The notes under the pieces are model-generated. The model saw only the letters and a program-made list of their open reading frames with translations, was not told the DNA's origin and did no database searches. Shown one piece after another: positions 44,425 to 55,303 of a stretch of 64,000 bases of DNA. The position numbers were made by a program, and so were the translations under genes. The first letter of the stretch is position 1; each line of letters starts with the position of its first letter. Origin of the DNA: Globodera rostochiensis (lineage: Eukaryota > Nematoda > Chromadorea > Rhabditida > Heteroderidae); contig JAEVLN010000025.1 in NCBI GenBank assembly GCA_018350325.1, positions 475,799 through 539,798 of the forward strand, read 5' to 3'.

Positions 44425-47161
44425 TCATTTGTCATCCTTGGGTTTCTGTTGCTGCTGCAGCTTCTGCTCCACATTTCTGGCCAACTGCTTGCTGTAGTTG
44501 CGGTACTCCGGCTTCAGCGCCCACATGGAACGATGCGGCGCACTGTCATGGTACAGGCCGATGTCGTTGAGCTTAACACAAACAAATTAAGCGATATAAT
44601 CCCTCCAAAAAATGGGGAAAAACGATAAAAAAAATTTGAATATTGTGTATTGTTGGGAGGACCAATAAATCGTTCTCAACAAAAATTGGTGCCATTTTTT
44701 TTTGTTGGGTAAGACCGAACCCCCCGGGGCCCAAAACATTTTCCATACCACTTCGCGCACAACACTGGCCGGCTGATTGGTGATACGTTGGAGGTCCGCT
44801 TGTCTAAAAAAATGAAAAAAAAAATTTGCTAAAAATTTTGGAATCTAGAAAAATGATGATTTTTGAATTTGGAATCAAAAATGATTAGACAAACATTCAC
44901 ACAAAACCTGTAGAACTGGTGCCGTTCGAACGCGTTGAACAACAGGCTGACCACCTCGTCACGCTCCAGCCGAATGGCTCTGGCGCCCTCCTTGCGCTGC
45001 TTGTCCTTCGTCTGACAAAACGGCGAATGTTATGCCCCGCCCAATTTTATAATAATGGACGATTCCACTCCAAAAACCCCCCAAAACTTTTTGTTTGGGG
45101 CTCCATTTTCCATCAAATCCTATCCATACCACACCCCCCCCCCCAGGGGCCTGTTTCAATTGTCACTTTTACTTTTAACTTTTTAAAAGTTCAAAGTTAA
45201 AGTAAAAATCTGTTAAAAGTGTCAATTGAAACAGGCCCCCCAGGCCCGCATTGCCTGATGTTCCTGGTGCGCGTTGACCGGCTTGAACTTGACGACCGCA
45301 CGCTCCATCTGCTTGACCATCTTTTTGGGCTGGCTGACGCGTTGGATTTGTGCAATTTTCATACGCATGTAGTCGGTGGAATTTGGCGGTTGACAGTCCG
45401 CACGGCACACAATCTGAAAAAGTGGTTAAGTGTTCTTTTTTTCAAATTTTTTTTCAGTAAAACGAAGTTTTTTTGTTTTTGTTTTTTGACAATTTATCAA
45501 CTAATTATGCAATTAAATTTTCACCCGTCCTACAATGCCAAGTTTGCCTGTCCGCGTTTCCGTCTCCTCTTCAAGGCCCGACTTGTCCTCGGACAGGACG
45601 GCCAACGACTGGCTGTTCAAGTCTCTGAAAGTGCGGGTTGTTTGTTTTTTTTTTGTAAAAAAAAGTCTTTATTTTTTTGCCATTTTTTTTAAACCTGATA
45701 ATGAATTTGTGTTGAGTTGGAATTTTCACGGGACTGGCGTGCATCGACGGCGGCTGTTGAATGGGCTGACTGAATCAAATTTTAAATTCAGATAACATTT
45801 GGTCAGACAAATCTGTCCTCAAATGTCAATAAATAGAAACATTTTAGGTTGTCGTTAAAAGAATCAAAATTCGCATGTAATGTGAACGGGTGTAGAATTC
45901 GAATCTGACCTTTTAATGTTTTTTTGAATGATTTTAAAGCCAAAATTTTTTGGAAAATTGTTCGAATTCGGCTCCAGGGTTCGAATTGGCCGAAATGGAA
46001 CCAAGATTCGAATTCTACGCTCCCCGAATCCCCTAGAAACACCCCTTTTAGCGACTTTAAAAACATTTTGATTTTTGAAATCATATAGTAGATAGATGAT
46101 GTCATTTAATAAATCTGATTTCATATTCGTAATCAGCGACCTCAATAACCCTCGAGTGCTTCTCAGAAAATGCGTAAAACCCTCTTAAAAAAATAACTTC
46201 TTTTTTTTTGTGGGACCCGTAAAGTCTACGATTACCTAAATTTCGTCCCTGGTCGAGACACTCCAATACCCAAGAATTGTCCAAAAAAAACAAAACAAAA
46301 AAAAACCTGTATTTCTGTTGTGAATTTTGACTGGACGTAGCGGACGATGTGCAGGCAATGTCCACCACCACCATCGGTGACGGCTGCTGGACAACGCCAA
46401 GTTCGCTGTGAAACGTCGTCTCGCCATGGGCGGTGACCAGCTTGCCGACCACGCCGCCCGCATTTTGTTCCCAAACCTTTGAAAAACAAAAAAAAAATCA
46501 AAAATGGCTCTAGAGACCTCCGCAATTTGCTTCAAACGGGACAAAGTTCCCAAATCGTATTTTTATCCATTTCTGGAGCATAAATTAGAGATTGATCGAC
46601 CCATGGGCGTAACCCCATCTCCGCCCCCCCTCCAATTAAAATTTTTTAGGAAAAAATTACACAAATTTTTAAATTTTAAGCGTAATTTATTAACAAACAT
46701 TGTTCAAGTCTTAGTTGACCACAGCCAAAAACCACGAAATGTCGAAAAATAAATAAATTTTTTTTCAAAATCGAAAAAAAAAATTTTTCTTATGAGTTTT
46801 CGGGTCGTAAAACCCGAATACGACCTCCATTTCGACCAATTCCGAACCCGGACCCAAATTTGAACAATTTTTTTAAAAATCAAAAATGTTCAGAAATCAA
46901 TTTTGGTCTCAAAATCGTTCTCAAAAAGCATGAATTTTCGTGGCTTCGATATTATGTTGGCGCGCCGAAATTTCAGGCAATTTAAAAATTTGAAATTCAA
47001 AAAAAAAAAACCTCGGACAAATAGCGTGGCACTTTGACCAGCCAAACGCCTCGCGAGGCTTTTTCAGTGTTCACGGCGGACGCGTCGTCAGCCAGTTCGG
47101 GTGGTTCCTCTGCTGGTGGCGGTCGTTTTTTAAACAATGACGCTGAAGAGGAGGCGGCCAT
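44425..47161 (-). CDS. general transcription factor IIF subunit 2 (TFIIF beta, RAP30)
   Basis: Small subunit of TFIIF, which brings RNA polymerase II to promoters. Eight exons: 47012-47161, 46307-46476, 45695-45769, 45534-45624, 45255-45413, 44908-45011, 44752-44803, 44425-44571; 315 residues (family about 250-290). The N-terminal dimerisation region starts at GVWLVKVPRYLSE, then GGVVGKLV; mid part IVCRADCQPPNSTDYMRMK, then VVKFKPVNAHQEHQ. The C-terminal winged helix is KEGARAIRLERDEVVSLLF, NAFERHQFYR, DLQRITNQPASVVRE, LNDIGLYH, then MWALKPEYRNYSKQ. A Gln tail ends the protein. All introns are GT-AG except intron 5, which needs a GC donor (CAG|GCAATG) lying 15 bases from a palindromic element. 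Stop is 392 bp upstream of the ARFRP1 start, same strand, so an operon is possible. Confidence 0.95.
45146..45239. mobile_element. 94-bp palindromic MITE in TFIIF beta intron 5
   Basis: GGGGCCTGTTTCAATTGTCA and its inverse TGTCAATTGAAACAGGCCCC, whole-length foldback around TTTTTAAAAG. Flanked by CCA on each side, which may be a 3-bp duplication as in PIF/Harbinger, though not the usual TWA. Confidence 0.75.
45888..46020. mobile_element. foldback family, partial copy in TFIIF beta intron 2
   Basis: GGTGTAGAATTCGAATCTGA at the left; right arm GTTCGAATTGGCCGAAATGG to GATTCGAATTCTACGC. The left core is partly replaced. Half copies occur at 46805-46870 (intron 1) and 47405-47480. Confidence 0.6.
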
Positions 47162-47234
47162 TTATAATGCCAAATTAATCGTTGGCTAAATCAGGCACAT
47201 TATTTTAAGCAAACAAAAAAAGTAAAGTCTAATT

Positions 47235-47321
47235 TAGAGACCGGACTTGAGCTTCGAGCGAGATCTCGAGTCGAGATTTTTCGAGATCCTCGAGACGAGA
47301 TCTCGTCTCAACCGGTCTCTA
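47235..47321. mobile_element. 87-bp hAT-like MITE, 7/8 target duplication
   Basis: TAGAGACCGG and CCGGTCTCTA ends; flanks GTCTAATT (47227-47234) and GTCTAGTT (47322-47329). Interior of GAGATCTCG words. It lies 74 bp upstream of the TFIIF beta start codon. Confidence 0.85.
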
Positions 47322-47329
47322 GTCTAGTT

Positions 47330-48309
47330 TGTCCCCCCCCCTCCCCATTTTTTTAAAAAATACATTTTTTTTCAGTAGTCGATAAAAGTGTTTCTAGGGG
47401 CATTCGAAAGTCTAGATTCTGAATCTGACATTTATTTTAACCAATTTTGAACCCCCGAACCCGAATTCGAACAATTTCTCGAAAATTCAAATTTCCAAAA
47501 CACAATTTTAGCCTCAAAATCATTCGCTTGAAGTTTAAAATTAAAATTTTTGACATAACGCCAACACTCAATGCCATATTTAACCGGCAGGGGTTGTCTG
47601 AGTCTGGCCATCTGAGTCTGGGAAATTTTAACATGTCAACTTTTTTTACATCGAACGAATCTTGACAATCTTTATATCATTTAAAAGCTCTAGATGATTC
47701 GAAGACATAATTCAACATAAAGAGTCAATTCGATGCAATGCTAAAAAGTTATAAAAGGTATTTTTCATGTTTTTTTGGCAATAACTTTGTTGACTTTCAT
47801 TCAACCTTTCCCTTATGCATACAATTAGCTTCTTTTTATTACGGGCTTTAGAATGATTACAAAAAGTATGAGTTTAGTCCACTGTGAAAAGTGTTATGAA
47901 GTGTTAAAAGTGGCCCAGACTCAGACGACCCGCTCCCATATTTAACTGCTATTTCCTTCGTTAAGTTACAGTGTAAATACACAAAAAACATCGATTACAC
48001 TCAAGCGGGGTTGAACTTGCACCACCGGGATACCGTAATTTAGTAGTTTTTTAAATCCACTTCACCACGCTAACAAATCTGCTACAGTATTTTCAAATTG
48101 AAAAGTAATACCAAAACACTCAATCGGCCACACTCATCGTCCGGGTCCGCTATAGTACATCCAAAAAGAAAAAACCGCGCTGAAAGAACAAGCGCTCAAA
48201 TTGCTGAGCTTAGGTCGGCCTGATGGCGATGCGATAGCCTGCCGGTTGTAAGTAACTGTACTATTCAAATTTATTCAATAAGCGAAAGAAGTCTTAACTC
48301 TCCACCATC
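47330..48309. other. intergenic between TFIIF beta and the satellite
   Basis: Half foldback copy (47405-47480), AT-rich DNA and a minus-strand tRNA-like module at 47999-48072 (A-box-like GCGTGGTGAAGTGG, diverged B box CAAGTTCAACCCCGC then TTGAGT). No gene. Confidence 0.5.
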
Positions 48310-50235
48310 TCTAGAAAATATATAAATGCCACAATCCTTAGAAAATATATAGGTAAATGCCACCATCCCTAGAAAATATATAAATGCCACCATCCCTAAA
48401 AAATATATAAATGCCACAATCCCTAGAAAATATATAAATGCCACAATCCCTAGAAAATATATAGGTAAATGCCACCATCCCTAGAAAATATATAAATGCC
48501 ACAATCCCTAGAAAATATATAGGTAAATGCCACCATCCCTAGAAAATATATAAATGCCACCATCCCTAGAAAATATATAAATGCCACAATCCCTAGAAAA
48601 TATATAGGTAAATGCCACCATCCCTAGAAAATATATAAATGCCACAATCCCTAGAAAATATATAGGTAAATGCCACCATCCCTAGAAAATATATAAATGC
48701 CACATCCCTAGAAAATATATAGGTAAATGCCACCATCCCTAGAAAATATAAAAAGCCACAATCCCTAGAAAATATATAGGTAAATGCCACCATCCCTAGA
48801 AAATATATAAATGCCACAATCCCTAGAAAATATATAAATGCCACAATCCCTAGAAAATATATAAATGCCACAATCCTTAGAAAATATATAGGTAAATGCC
48901 ACCATCCCTAGAAAATATATAAATGCCACCATCCCTAAAAAATATATAAATGCCACAATCCCTAGAAAATATATAAATGCCACAATCCCTAGAAAATATA
49001 TAGGTAAATGCCACCATCCCTAGAAAATATATAAATGCCACAATCCCTAGAAAATATATAGGTAAATGCCACCATCCCTAGAAAATATATAAATGCCACC
49101 ATCCCTAGAAAATATATAAATGCCACAATCCCTAGAAAATATATAGGTAAATGCCACCATCCCTAGAAAATATATAAATGCCACAATCCCTAGAAAATAT
49201 ATAGGTAAATGCCACCATCCCTAGAAAATATATAAATGCCACAATCCTTAGAAAATATATAGGTAAATGCCACCATCCTAGAAAATATATAAATGCCACC
49301 ATCCCTAAAAAATATATAAATGCCACAATCCCTAGAAAATATATAAATGCCACAATCCCTAGAAAATATATAGGTAAATGCCACCATCCCTAGAAAATAT
49401 ATAAATGCCACAATCCCTAGAAAATATATAGGTAAATGCCACCATCCCTAGAAAATATATAAATGCCACCATCCCTAGAAAATATATAAATGCCACAATC
49501 CCTAGAAAATATATAGGTAAATGCCACCATCCCTAGAAAATATATAAATGCCACAATCCCTAGAAAATATATAGGTAAATGCCACCATCCCTAGAAAATA
49601 TATAAATGCCACATCCCTAGAAAATATATAGGTAAATGCCACCATCCCTAGAAAATATAAAAAGCCACAATCCCTAGAAAATATATAGGTAAATGCCACC
49701 ATCCCTAGAAAATATATAAATGCCACAATCCCTAGAAAATATATAGGTAAATGCCACCATCCCTAGAAAATATATAAATGCCACCATCCCTAGAAAATAT
49801 ATAAATGCCACAATCCCTAGAAAATATATAGGTAAATGCCACCATCCCTAGAAAATATATAAATGCCACAATCCCTAGAAAATATATAGGTAAATGCCAC
49901 CATCCCTAGAAAATATATAAATGCCACCATCCCTAGAAAATATATAAATGCCACAATCCCTAGAAAATATATAGGTAAATGCCACCATCCCTAGAAAATA
50001 TATAAATGCCACAATCCCTAGAAAATATATAGGTAAATGCCACCATCCCTAGAAAATATATAAATGCCACAATCCCTAGAAAATATATAAATGCCACAAT
50101 CCCTAGAAAATATATAAAAGCCACAATCCTAGAAAATATATAGGTAAATGCCACCATCCCTAGAAAATATAAAAAGCCACAATCCCTAGAAAATATATCG
50201 GTAAATGCCACCATCCTTAGAAAATATATAAATGC
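48310..50235. repeat. 1.9-kb satellite with higher-order structure
   Basis: About 65 monomers of 27 bp (AATGCCACAATCCCTAGAAA plus ATATATA) and a 31-bp form with an extra AGGT. Private variants mark larger units: CACAATCCTTAG near 48329, 48869 and 49239; CACATCCCTAG near 48699 and 49608; ATATAAAAAGCC near 48750, 49657 and 50168. Spacings of about 540, 370 and 910 bp imply block duplication by unequal exchange. The array ends 35 bp from the stop codon of the receptor gene. Open minus frames across it are repeat artefacts. Confidence 0.95.
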
Positions 50236-50270
50236 AAAAATGATTTGAAGAAATGGATTTTGGGTTTTCG

Positions 50271-52596
50271 TCAAAATTTGATCACTTTTTTGACCATCTT
50301 CCGGCATTCATTTCGAATGGTTCGGTTAACGAGCAAATAAACAATGGGCGGAATGCCTGAATCGAATAAAATTTAAAATCAAAATGTTTAATGTGTTAAC
50401 AAACCAAACATCAAATAATTGCAGTAAAAGCCCGTAATAATTAGTGCTTTGCTCATCGGCAAATGCTGCATAATCGAGTAAAGCACAAAAGTGCTTACAT
50501 TTATGCCATTTATGGCGATCACTTGAATAAACACCTGCGGGGATTTCATTTGTATTGTTTATTTCAAAAATTTAGAGTTTTTTTTAACTTACAATTTTAG
50601 CGTAGTCAGCGCTTGAAGATTTTTTGCTTTTGGTTGACACGTTAAAATGGACAGATTTGGAGGTGGACACCTTAAAATGGACAGATTTGGAGGTGGACAC
50701 CTTAAAATAGACAGATTTGGAGGTGGAAACCTTAAAATAGACAGATTTGGAGGTGGACACCTTAAAATGGACAGATTTGGAGGTTACCGGTCCCGGATAA
50801 CCCGGGTTTGTCCAACCCTAGTGGACACCTTAAAATGGACAGATTTTGGAGGTTCGCTTTAATAAAGCAATTAATTAGGTATATATTTTTAAAAACATTT
50901 TGGGAGGTCGAATTCGTTGCAGCAACAATTGTTATCGGCTGCTGTTGGACGACGCCCTTTTTCATTCGGAGTTTTCGCAAAAACAGCGCGACAAAAATCA
51001 CATAAACGGCGGGGAATCCGAAAGACAAAAGTCCGTCATAATACAAAATCACCGAATTGACGTACTGTAAAAGAAATAAAATGTTTTTTTAAATTAAAAA
51101 AAAGTGAATATTATTCCCTACGTCATTGGGGTCAAAGGTCACATTGTCAAAGTCCTGGTACGGGTTCATAAACCAATTTGCGTAGGTTGGAGCAAAAACG
51201 GCCGGCTTTACCATGTAAAAATAGTAAAGTCCGAATATTGACGATGCTATTGTCCAGAGCCAGGCGCGCCCTCCTGAAACCCAATAAATTTCGATTTAAA
51301 AAATATATATATTATTATCGGGAATTGTTTTTTTTACCCGAAAATAAAAGTTTGCCACATTTGGGCGAAACTGTTTCGGCAAGCCGATCCAATGCCAAGA
51401 AAAAATTGGCACTCGACTCAGCGGCGAACAGAGCTAAAAAACCATTGTTAATAAATATAATCTCTAGCGACCGGAATTTTGAAAAATCCGAGACCGAGAT
51501 CGAGATTTGGGGATGGGCCGAGGCCTAGACTTTCGAAATAAAAATCTCGAAATTTCCGAGAGTCTAGGTCTCGGAGTTTTCGACAAATTTCCGAGATTTG
51601 AGACCTAGACTTTCGGAAAATCTCGGTCGAGATCTCGATCTCGGCCGGTCTCTAATATTCTCCACCTGCACCGCATGAAGCAATGAAAAAATTGAACACC
51701 GGATTTGAACAGAACACAACGCCAAACACACTGTAGATGCCGGAGAGCATGCCCTGGATCGGCAGCATCAAAACGTCCGTGACGCCAATGTAGAAGAGGA
51801 ACTTGTAGCAGGAATGCTCGCGATGCTTCCATATTGCAACCAAACAGGGCAAATAGAGAGTCTGGAACAAATATTACCATAATGCCAAATGGCATACCGT
51901 ATTACCTCTCTTAATTACCCACCTTCTAATTAGTACCCACTCTCTAATAATTACACACTCTACGCCAAAAACTAAAAATTTTGCAAAACAAAAAGGCCCC
52001 CCCCCCTATGGGTTTTTCTCAAAAAATTGTCCCCAGCTGAAGTATGGAAATTGATTTTCGCAGGGGTGTGCACGGATACGAATTTTTGTATCCGTATCCG
52101 TCCGTCCTCAAAATCTCATATCCGTTATCCGTCCGTATCCGTGACCTTCCAAAATCCCATATCCGGATATCCGCGGATATACAGCGGATATATCCGTATA
52201 AGTGGATTTTTCATATCCGTTATCCGTCCGTATCCGTGACTTTCCGAAATTCCATATCTGTTATCCGTCCGTATCCGGATATATCCGCGGATATCCGGAT
52301 GTCCTTGCACACGCCTGGATTTTCGTGATAGATGAACATATAGCCAAAACAAGTTGTAAAGTAATTAGTAATTACCAACACAATTACCCACTCTAGAAGA
52401 GGACTGAAAAATAATTACCCATGAGTAATTAAAAGAGGTGGGGAGGGTGACAAACTTCGAAGAAGACGAATAGGACCAGCATTACTGTGCCGTTGACTAA
52501 TTGCTGGCGCTCCCGCAACGGCACGTCGGCGATGTTCACGCGACTGCAATTGTACAACTGTTCCCATTGTTTGAAATCAGCCAAAAACACTTCCAT
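50271..52596 (-). CDS. Srt-class serpentine (7TM) chemoreceptor, possibly damaged at one intron
   Basis: Nematode chemosensory GPCR of the Srt type. Exons: 52456-52596 (MEVFLADFKQWEQLYNCS, TM1), 51666-51861 (LYLPCLVAIWKHREHSCYKF then FYIGVTDVLMLPIQGMLSGI, TM2-3), 51338-51433 (SSANFFLALDRLAE), 51122-51273 (WLWTIASSIFGLYYFYM, TM4), 50897-51064 (LLSFGFPAVYVIFVALFL, TM5), about 50593-50630 (SKKSSSADYAKI), 50405-50534 (VFIQVIAINGINVSTFVLYS and LIITGFYCNYLMFG, TM6-7), 50271-50356 (IPPIVYLLVNRTIRNE, stop). Sites are GT-AG, but phases do not agree across the intron filled by the 30-bp array (50642-50850), so the copy may be broken there. About 330 residues, normal for the class. Two introns carry hAT elements. 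Confidence 0.85.
50642..50850. repeat. 30-bp minisatellite in the receptor intron
   Basis: Seven units of AAAATGGACAGATTTGGAGG plus TGGACACCTT. One unit is interrupted by a 38-base TACCGGTCCCGGATAACCCG...CAACCCTA remnant resembling joined transposon ends. Confidence 0.9.
51465..51654. mobile_element. 190-bp hAT-like MITE in a receptor intron, 7/8 target duplication
   Basis: TAGCGACCGG and CCGGTCTCTA ends; flanks ATAATCTC (51457-51464) and ATATTCTC (51655-51662). Same terminal family as 47235. It fills most of the 232-bp intron. Confidence 0.85.
51893..52436. mobile_element. inverted-repeat element filling receptor intron 1
   Basis: TACCGTATTACCTCTCTTAA / TTACCC at the left is mirrored by ATTACCCATGAGTAATTAAA / AGAGGT at the right. 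Inner ACTCTCTAATAATTACACAC repeats also occur at 27380-27490 (CACACTCTCTAATAATTCC). It contains the hAT element at 52061. Together they make up nearly all of the 594-bp intron. Confidence 0.6.
52061..52317. mobile_element. 257-bp hAT-like MITE, perfect 8-bp target duplication
   Basis: CAGGGGTGTGCACGGATACG at the left and TTGCACACGCCTG at the right. GATTTTCG on both sides (52053-52060, 52318-52325). The interior is ATCCGTCCGTATCC / GGATATCC repeats. Confidence 0.93.
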
Positions 52597-53035
52597 TTGA
52601 TCTATCGAAAAGAAAAAACCCGGTGAAATTGTTTAGCTTATGCCAAAATTAATTATTTTCAAATCCCCTAATTGACTTGGACAATTATTCAAGCGTAAAA
52701 TGAACATTTTTCTTCTGTAAAGTCACGTTTTATTGCTGAATTTTCGCTCATTTTACCTTTGCGTGCCATTGGCACCCAAATTGCCGAGACATTCTTTTGT
52801 AATTACTAATTAGACAATTTAACAATGGATGGAAAGAGTGCATTTTCGTGCGATCTTTTCGTATTTTGGCATTGTTATCTTTCAATTAAATTATGGCACA
52901 AAAATATTTTGTTTACAACAACACTTTATTAAATGACACAAAGCAATAAAATGGAAATACCTAATCATTCAAAAGTGCATTAAACCAGGGTTGCCAAAAT
53001 TTTCACTGTTTCAAAAAACTACCAAAAAAACATCA

Positions 53036-53580
53036 CTTTTTATAATGGACACTGAAATGAACCGGCACTAAAATGAACCGGCACTGAATGAACCGGCACT
53101 GAAATGAACCGGCTCTGAAATGAACCGGCACTAAAATGAACCGGTACTGAATGAACCGGCATAAAATGAAACCGGTACTAAAATGACCGGCACTGAAATG
53201 AACCGCTACTGAATGAACCGGCACTGAAATGAACCTCACTGAAATGAAACCGGTACTAAAATGAACCGGCACTGAAATGAACCGCTACTGAATGAACCGG
53301 CACTGAAATGAACCGGCACTGAAATGAAACCGGTACTGAAATGAACCGGCACTAAAATGAACCGGTACTGAATGAACCGGCACTAAAATGAACCGGTACT
53401 GAATGAACCGGCACTGAAATGAACCGGCACTGAAATGAACCGGCACTGAAATGAACCGGTACTGAAATGAACCGGCATAAAATGAACCGGTACTGAAATG
53501 GCACTAAAATGAACCGGTACTGAATGAACCGGCACTGAAATGAACCGGTACTGAATGAACCGGCACTGAAATGAACCAAA
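53036..53580. repeat. 16-bp minisatellite
   Basis: About 33 units of AATGAACCGGCACTGA with variants GGTACT and missing bases. A related single stretch is at 6774-6806. Confidence 0.92.
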
Positions 53581-53610
53581 GTTATAGAAACTCAATTGCT
53601 GGCACTGAAG

Positions 53611-54861
53611 TAGAGCCCGGTAAAAAAAAATTTCCGGGAACGGGAACGGGAACGGGGTTTTCAAAAAGAACGGGACGGGAATCCCGAACGGGAATCCCGT
53701 CTTTTTCCCGTTCCCGTAGAAATCCCGTTCAATTTTTAACGGGAATCCCGCGGGAACGGGAAAAATTTTGAAAATTTTTAAACTAAGAATTTTTCGAAAT
53801 TTTTTTTGGCGGGCACTTTGAGATAAATTTCTGATATACAATTGGAGGGTCCGACAACGCCGATAGGCGCCGTCGGAAAATTTTAAAACATTTTTGTTAA
53901 GAAAATTGCTCAAAATTTTCGAATTTTTTCCGATTTGCGAATTTTTCAAAATTCAAATTTTTGAGAATTTCTTTTCTCGAGGTGGAGGGGGGGGGGGGGG
54001 GTCGGCGGTGCCGATAGGCGCCGCCGAGAAAATTTTGCATTTTTTGCTCAATTTGATAAGAGATTTGCTACCAAAATCTTAAAAATACGGTAGTTTTTTT
54101 AAGCTTTTGAAATCTTAATTGATTCAGAAAATCAGAAACCAACAGAATATGGCGGTACCCCGCAACTGGGCGCGCACGATTGGGCGCCGACAAGTTTTTC
54201 GTTAAAACTTTGTTCAAAGTCAACCAAACCAAACATTCTTGCTATCATTCGAAAGCATGTAATAAGTAGAAGCTTACAAAGGCAAAAGCTAAGCGATTCA
54301 ACTTAAATAAAGAAAGTTATGACGTCACCACGATAAAAATGGCAATTTTCACAGGTTTTAAACCTATAACCTTTTTTTGAAAAGACGAATCGGTTAGCTT
54401 TAGCTTGGTCAAAGGTTCAGCATACTGAGAGCTTTTGTATGATACCAATTTTGTTTGGTTTGCTTCGGGCACCGAATCGTGCCGGCACCGAACGTGCTGG
54501 CGCCCAATCGTGCGCGCCCAAGTGCTCCGGAATATGGACATTTTGGGTGGGTTCGGCGATGCCGATAGGCGCCGCCGTTAAAAAATTTTGAAATTTAAGC
54601 ATTTTTGTGATGAAAATTGGTACAAAATTGTTAAATTTTTGAAAACATTTCGCCAAGAAAAATAAACGGGAACGGGAAAAATACTGAAATAAAATTTCCG
54701 GGAACGGGAACGGGGTTTTCAAAAAGAACGGGACGGGAATCCCGAACGGGAATCCCGTCTTTTTCCCGTTCCCGTAAAAAATCCCGCCCGGCGAAAAAGA
54801 CGGGAACGGGACCGGGATTCCCGTACTTTTCCCGCGGGAATCCCGTTCCCGCCGGGCTCTA
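53611..54861. mobile_element. 1251-bp hAT-like element, perfect 8-bp target duplication
   Basis: TAGAGCCCGG and CCGGGCTCTA ends; CACTGAAG on both sides (53603-53610, 54862-54869). Subterminal GGGAACGGGA / TCCCGTTCCC arrays and three GC hairpins (53851, 54001, 54551). No transposase frame. Confidence 0.93.
53851..54577. repeat. three GC hairpins inside the hAT element
   Basis: Cores 53851-53876 (CCGACAACGCCGATAGGCGC then CGTCGG), 54001-54028 (CGGCGGTGCCGATAGGCGCC then GCCG) and 54551-54577 (CGGCGATGCCGATAGGCGCC). Stems keep pairing although outer bases change, CCGAC/GTCGG in one and TCGGC/GCCGA in another. Confidence 0.8.
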
Positions 54862-55303
54862 CACTGAAGTGTGCGGCCTGAAACTTTACATTATAAAAAG
54901 GCACTAACATCACATTTATAATGGGCACCAGGGATGGGGGAATTCCGATTTCCGAAGAGGTCGTCGTCATAACTTTCTTCATAATTGCTTCCGCGCAAAA
55001 ATGTTTTCGGATTTTCTTAGAGGCAGGCGAAGGCGATTGGTAGGTAGGTATATGATTCGGTGATTGGCGGCGAACGGGGATACCGGATACGGACAAACCG
55101 GGGATCCCCGTTTTCGGGGATGAGCAAACCGGGGAACGGGGATAACGGGTACGGACAAACCGGGGATCCCCGTTTTCGGGGATGAGCAAACCGTGGAACC
55201 GGGGATCCACGGCCGGGTATGGGCTAAAGCCTGTTTTTATGAATTTTGAAATCATTTTTCTAAAGAATCCACGAAAGTGTCTTTTCCAGAGGGGACTCAT
55301 TTG

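Noticed and set aside
48310..50235. CRISPR-like regular array
   Set aside because: Units are contiguous variants with no unique spacers, in a eukaryotic setting; it is a satellite.
48593..50307. Several open minus-strand frames of 60-115 codons (repeating YFLG, IFSRDGGIY)
   Set aside because: They are translations of the 27/31-bp satellite and have no non-repeat start or domain.
53033..53949. Open minus frames repeating VPVHFSAGSFQ
   Set aside because: Product of the 16-bp minisatellite; the longest one only joins the array to hAT sequence.
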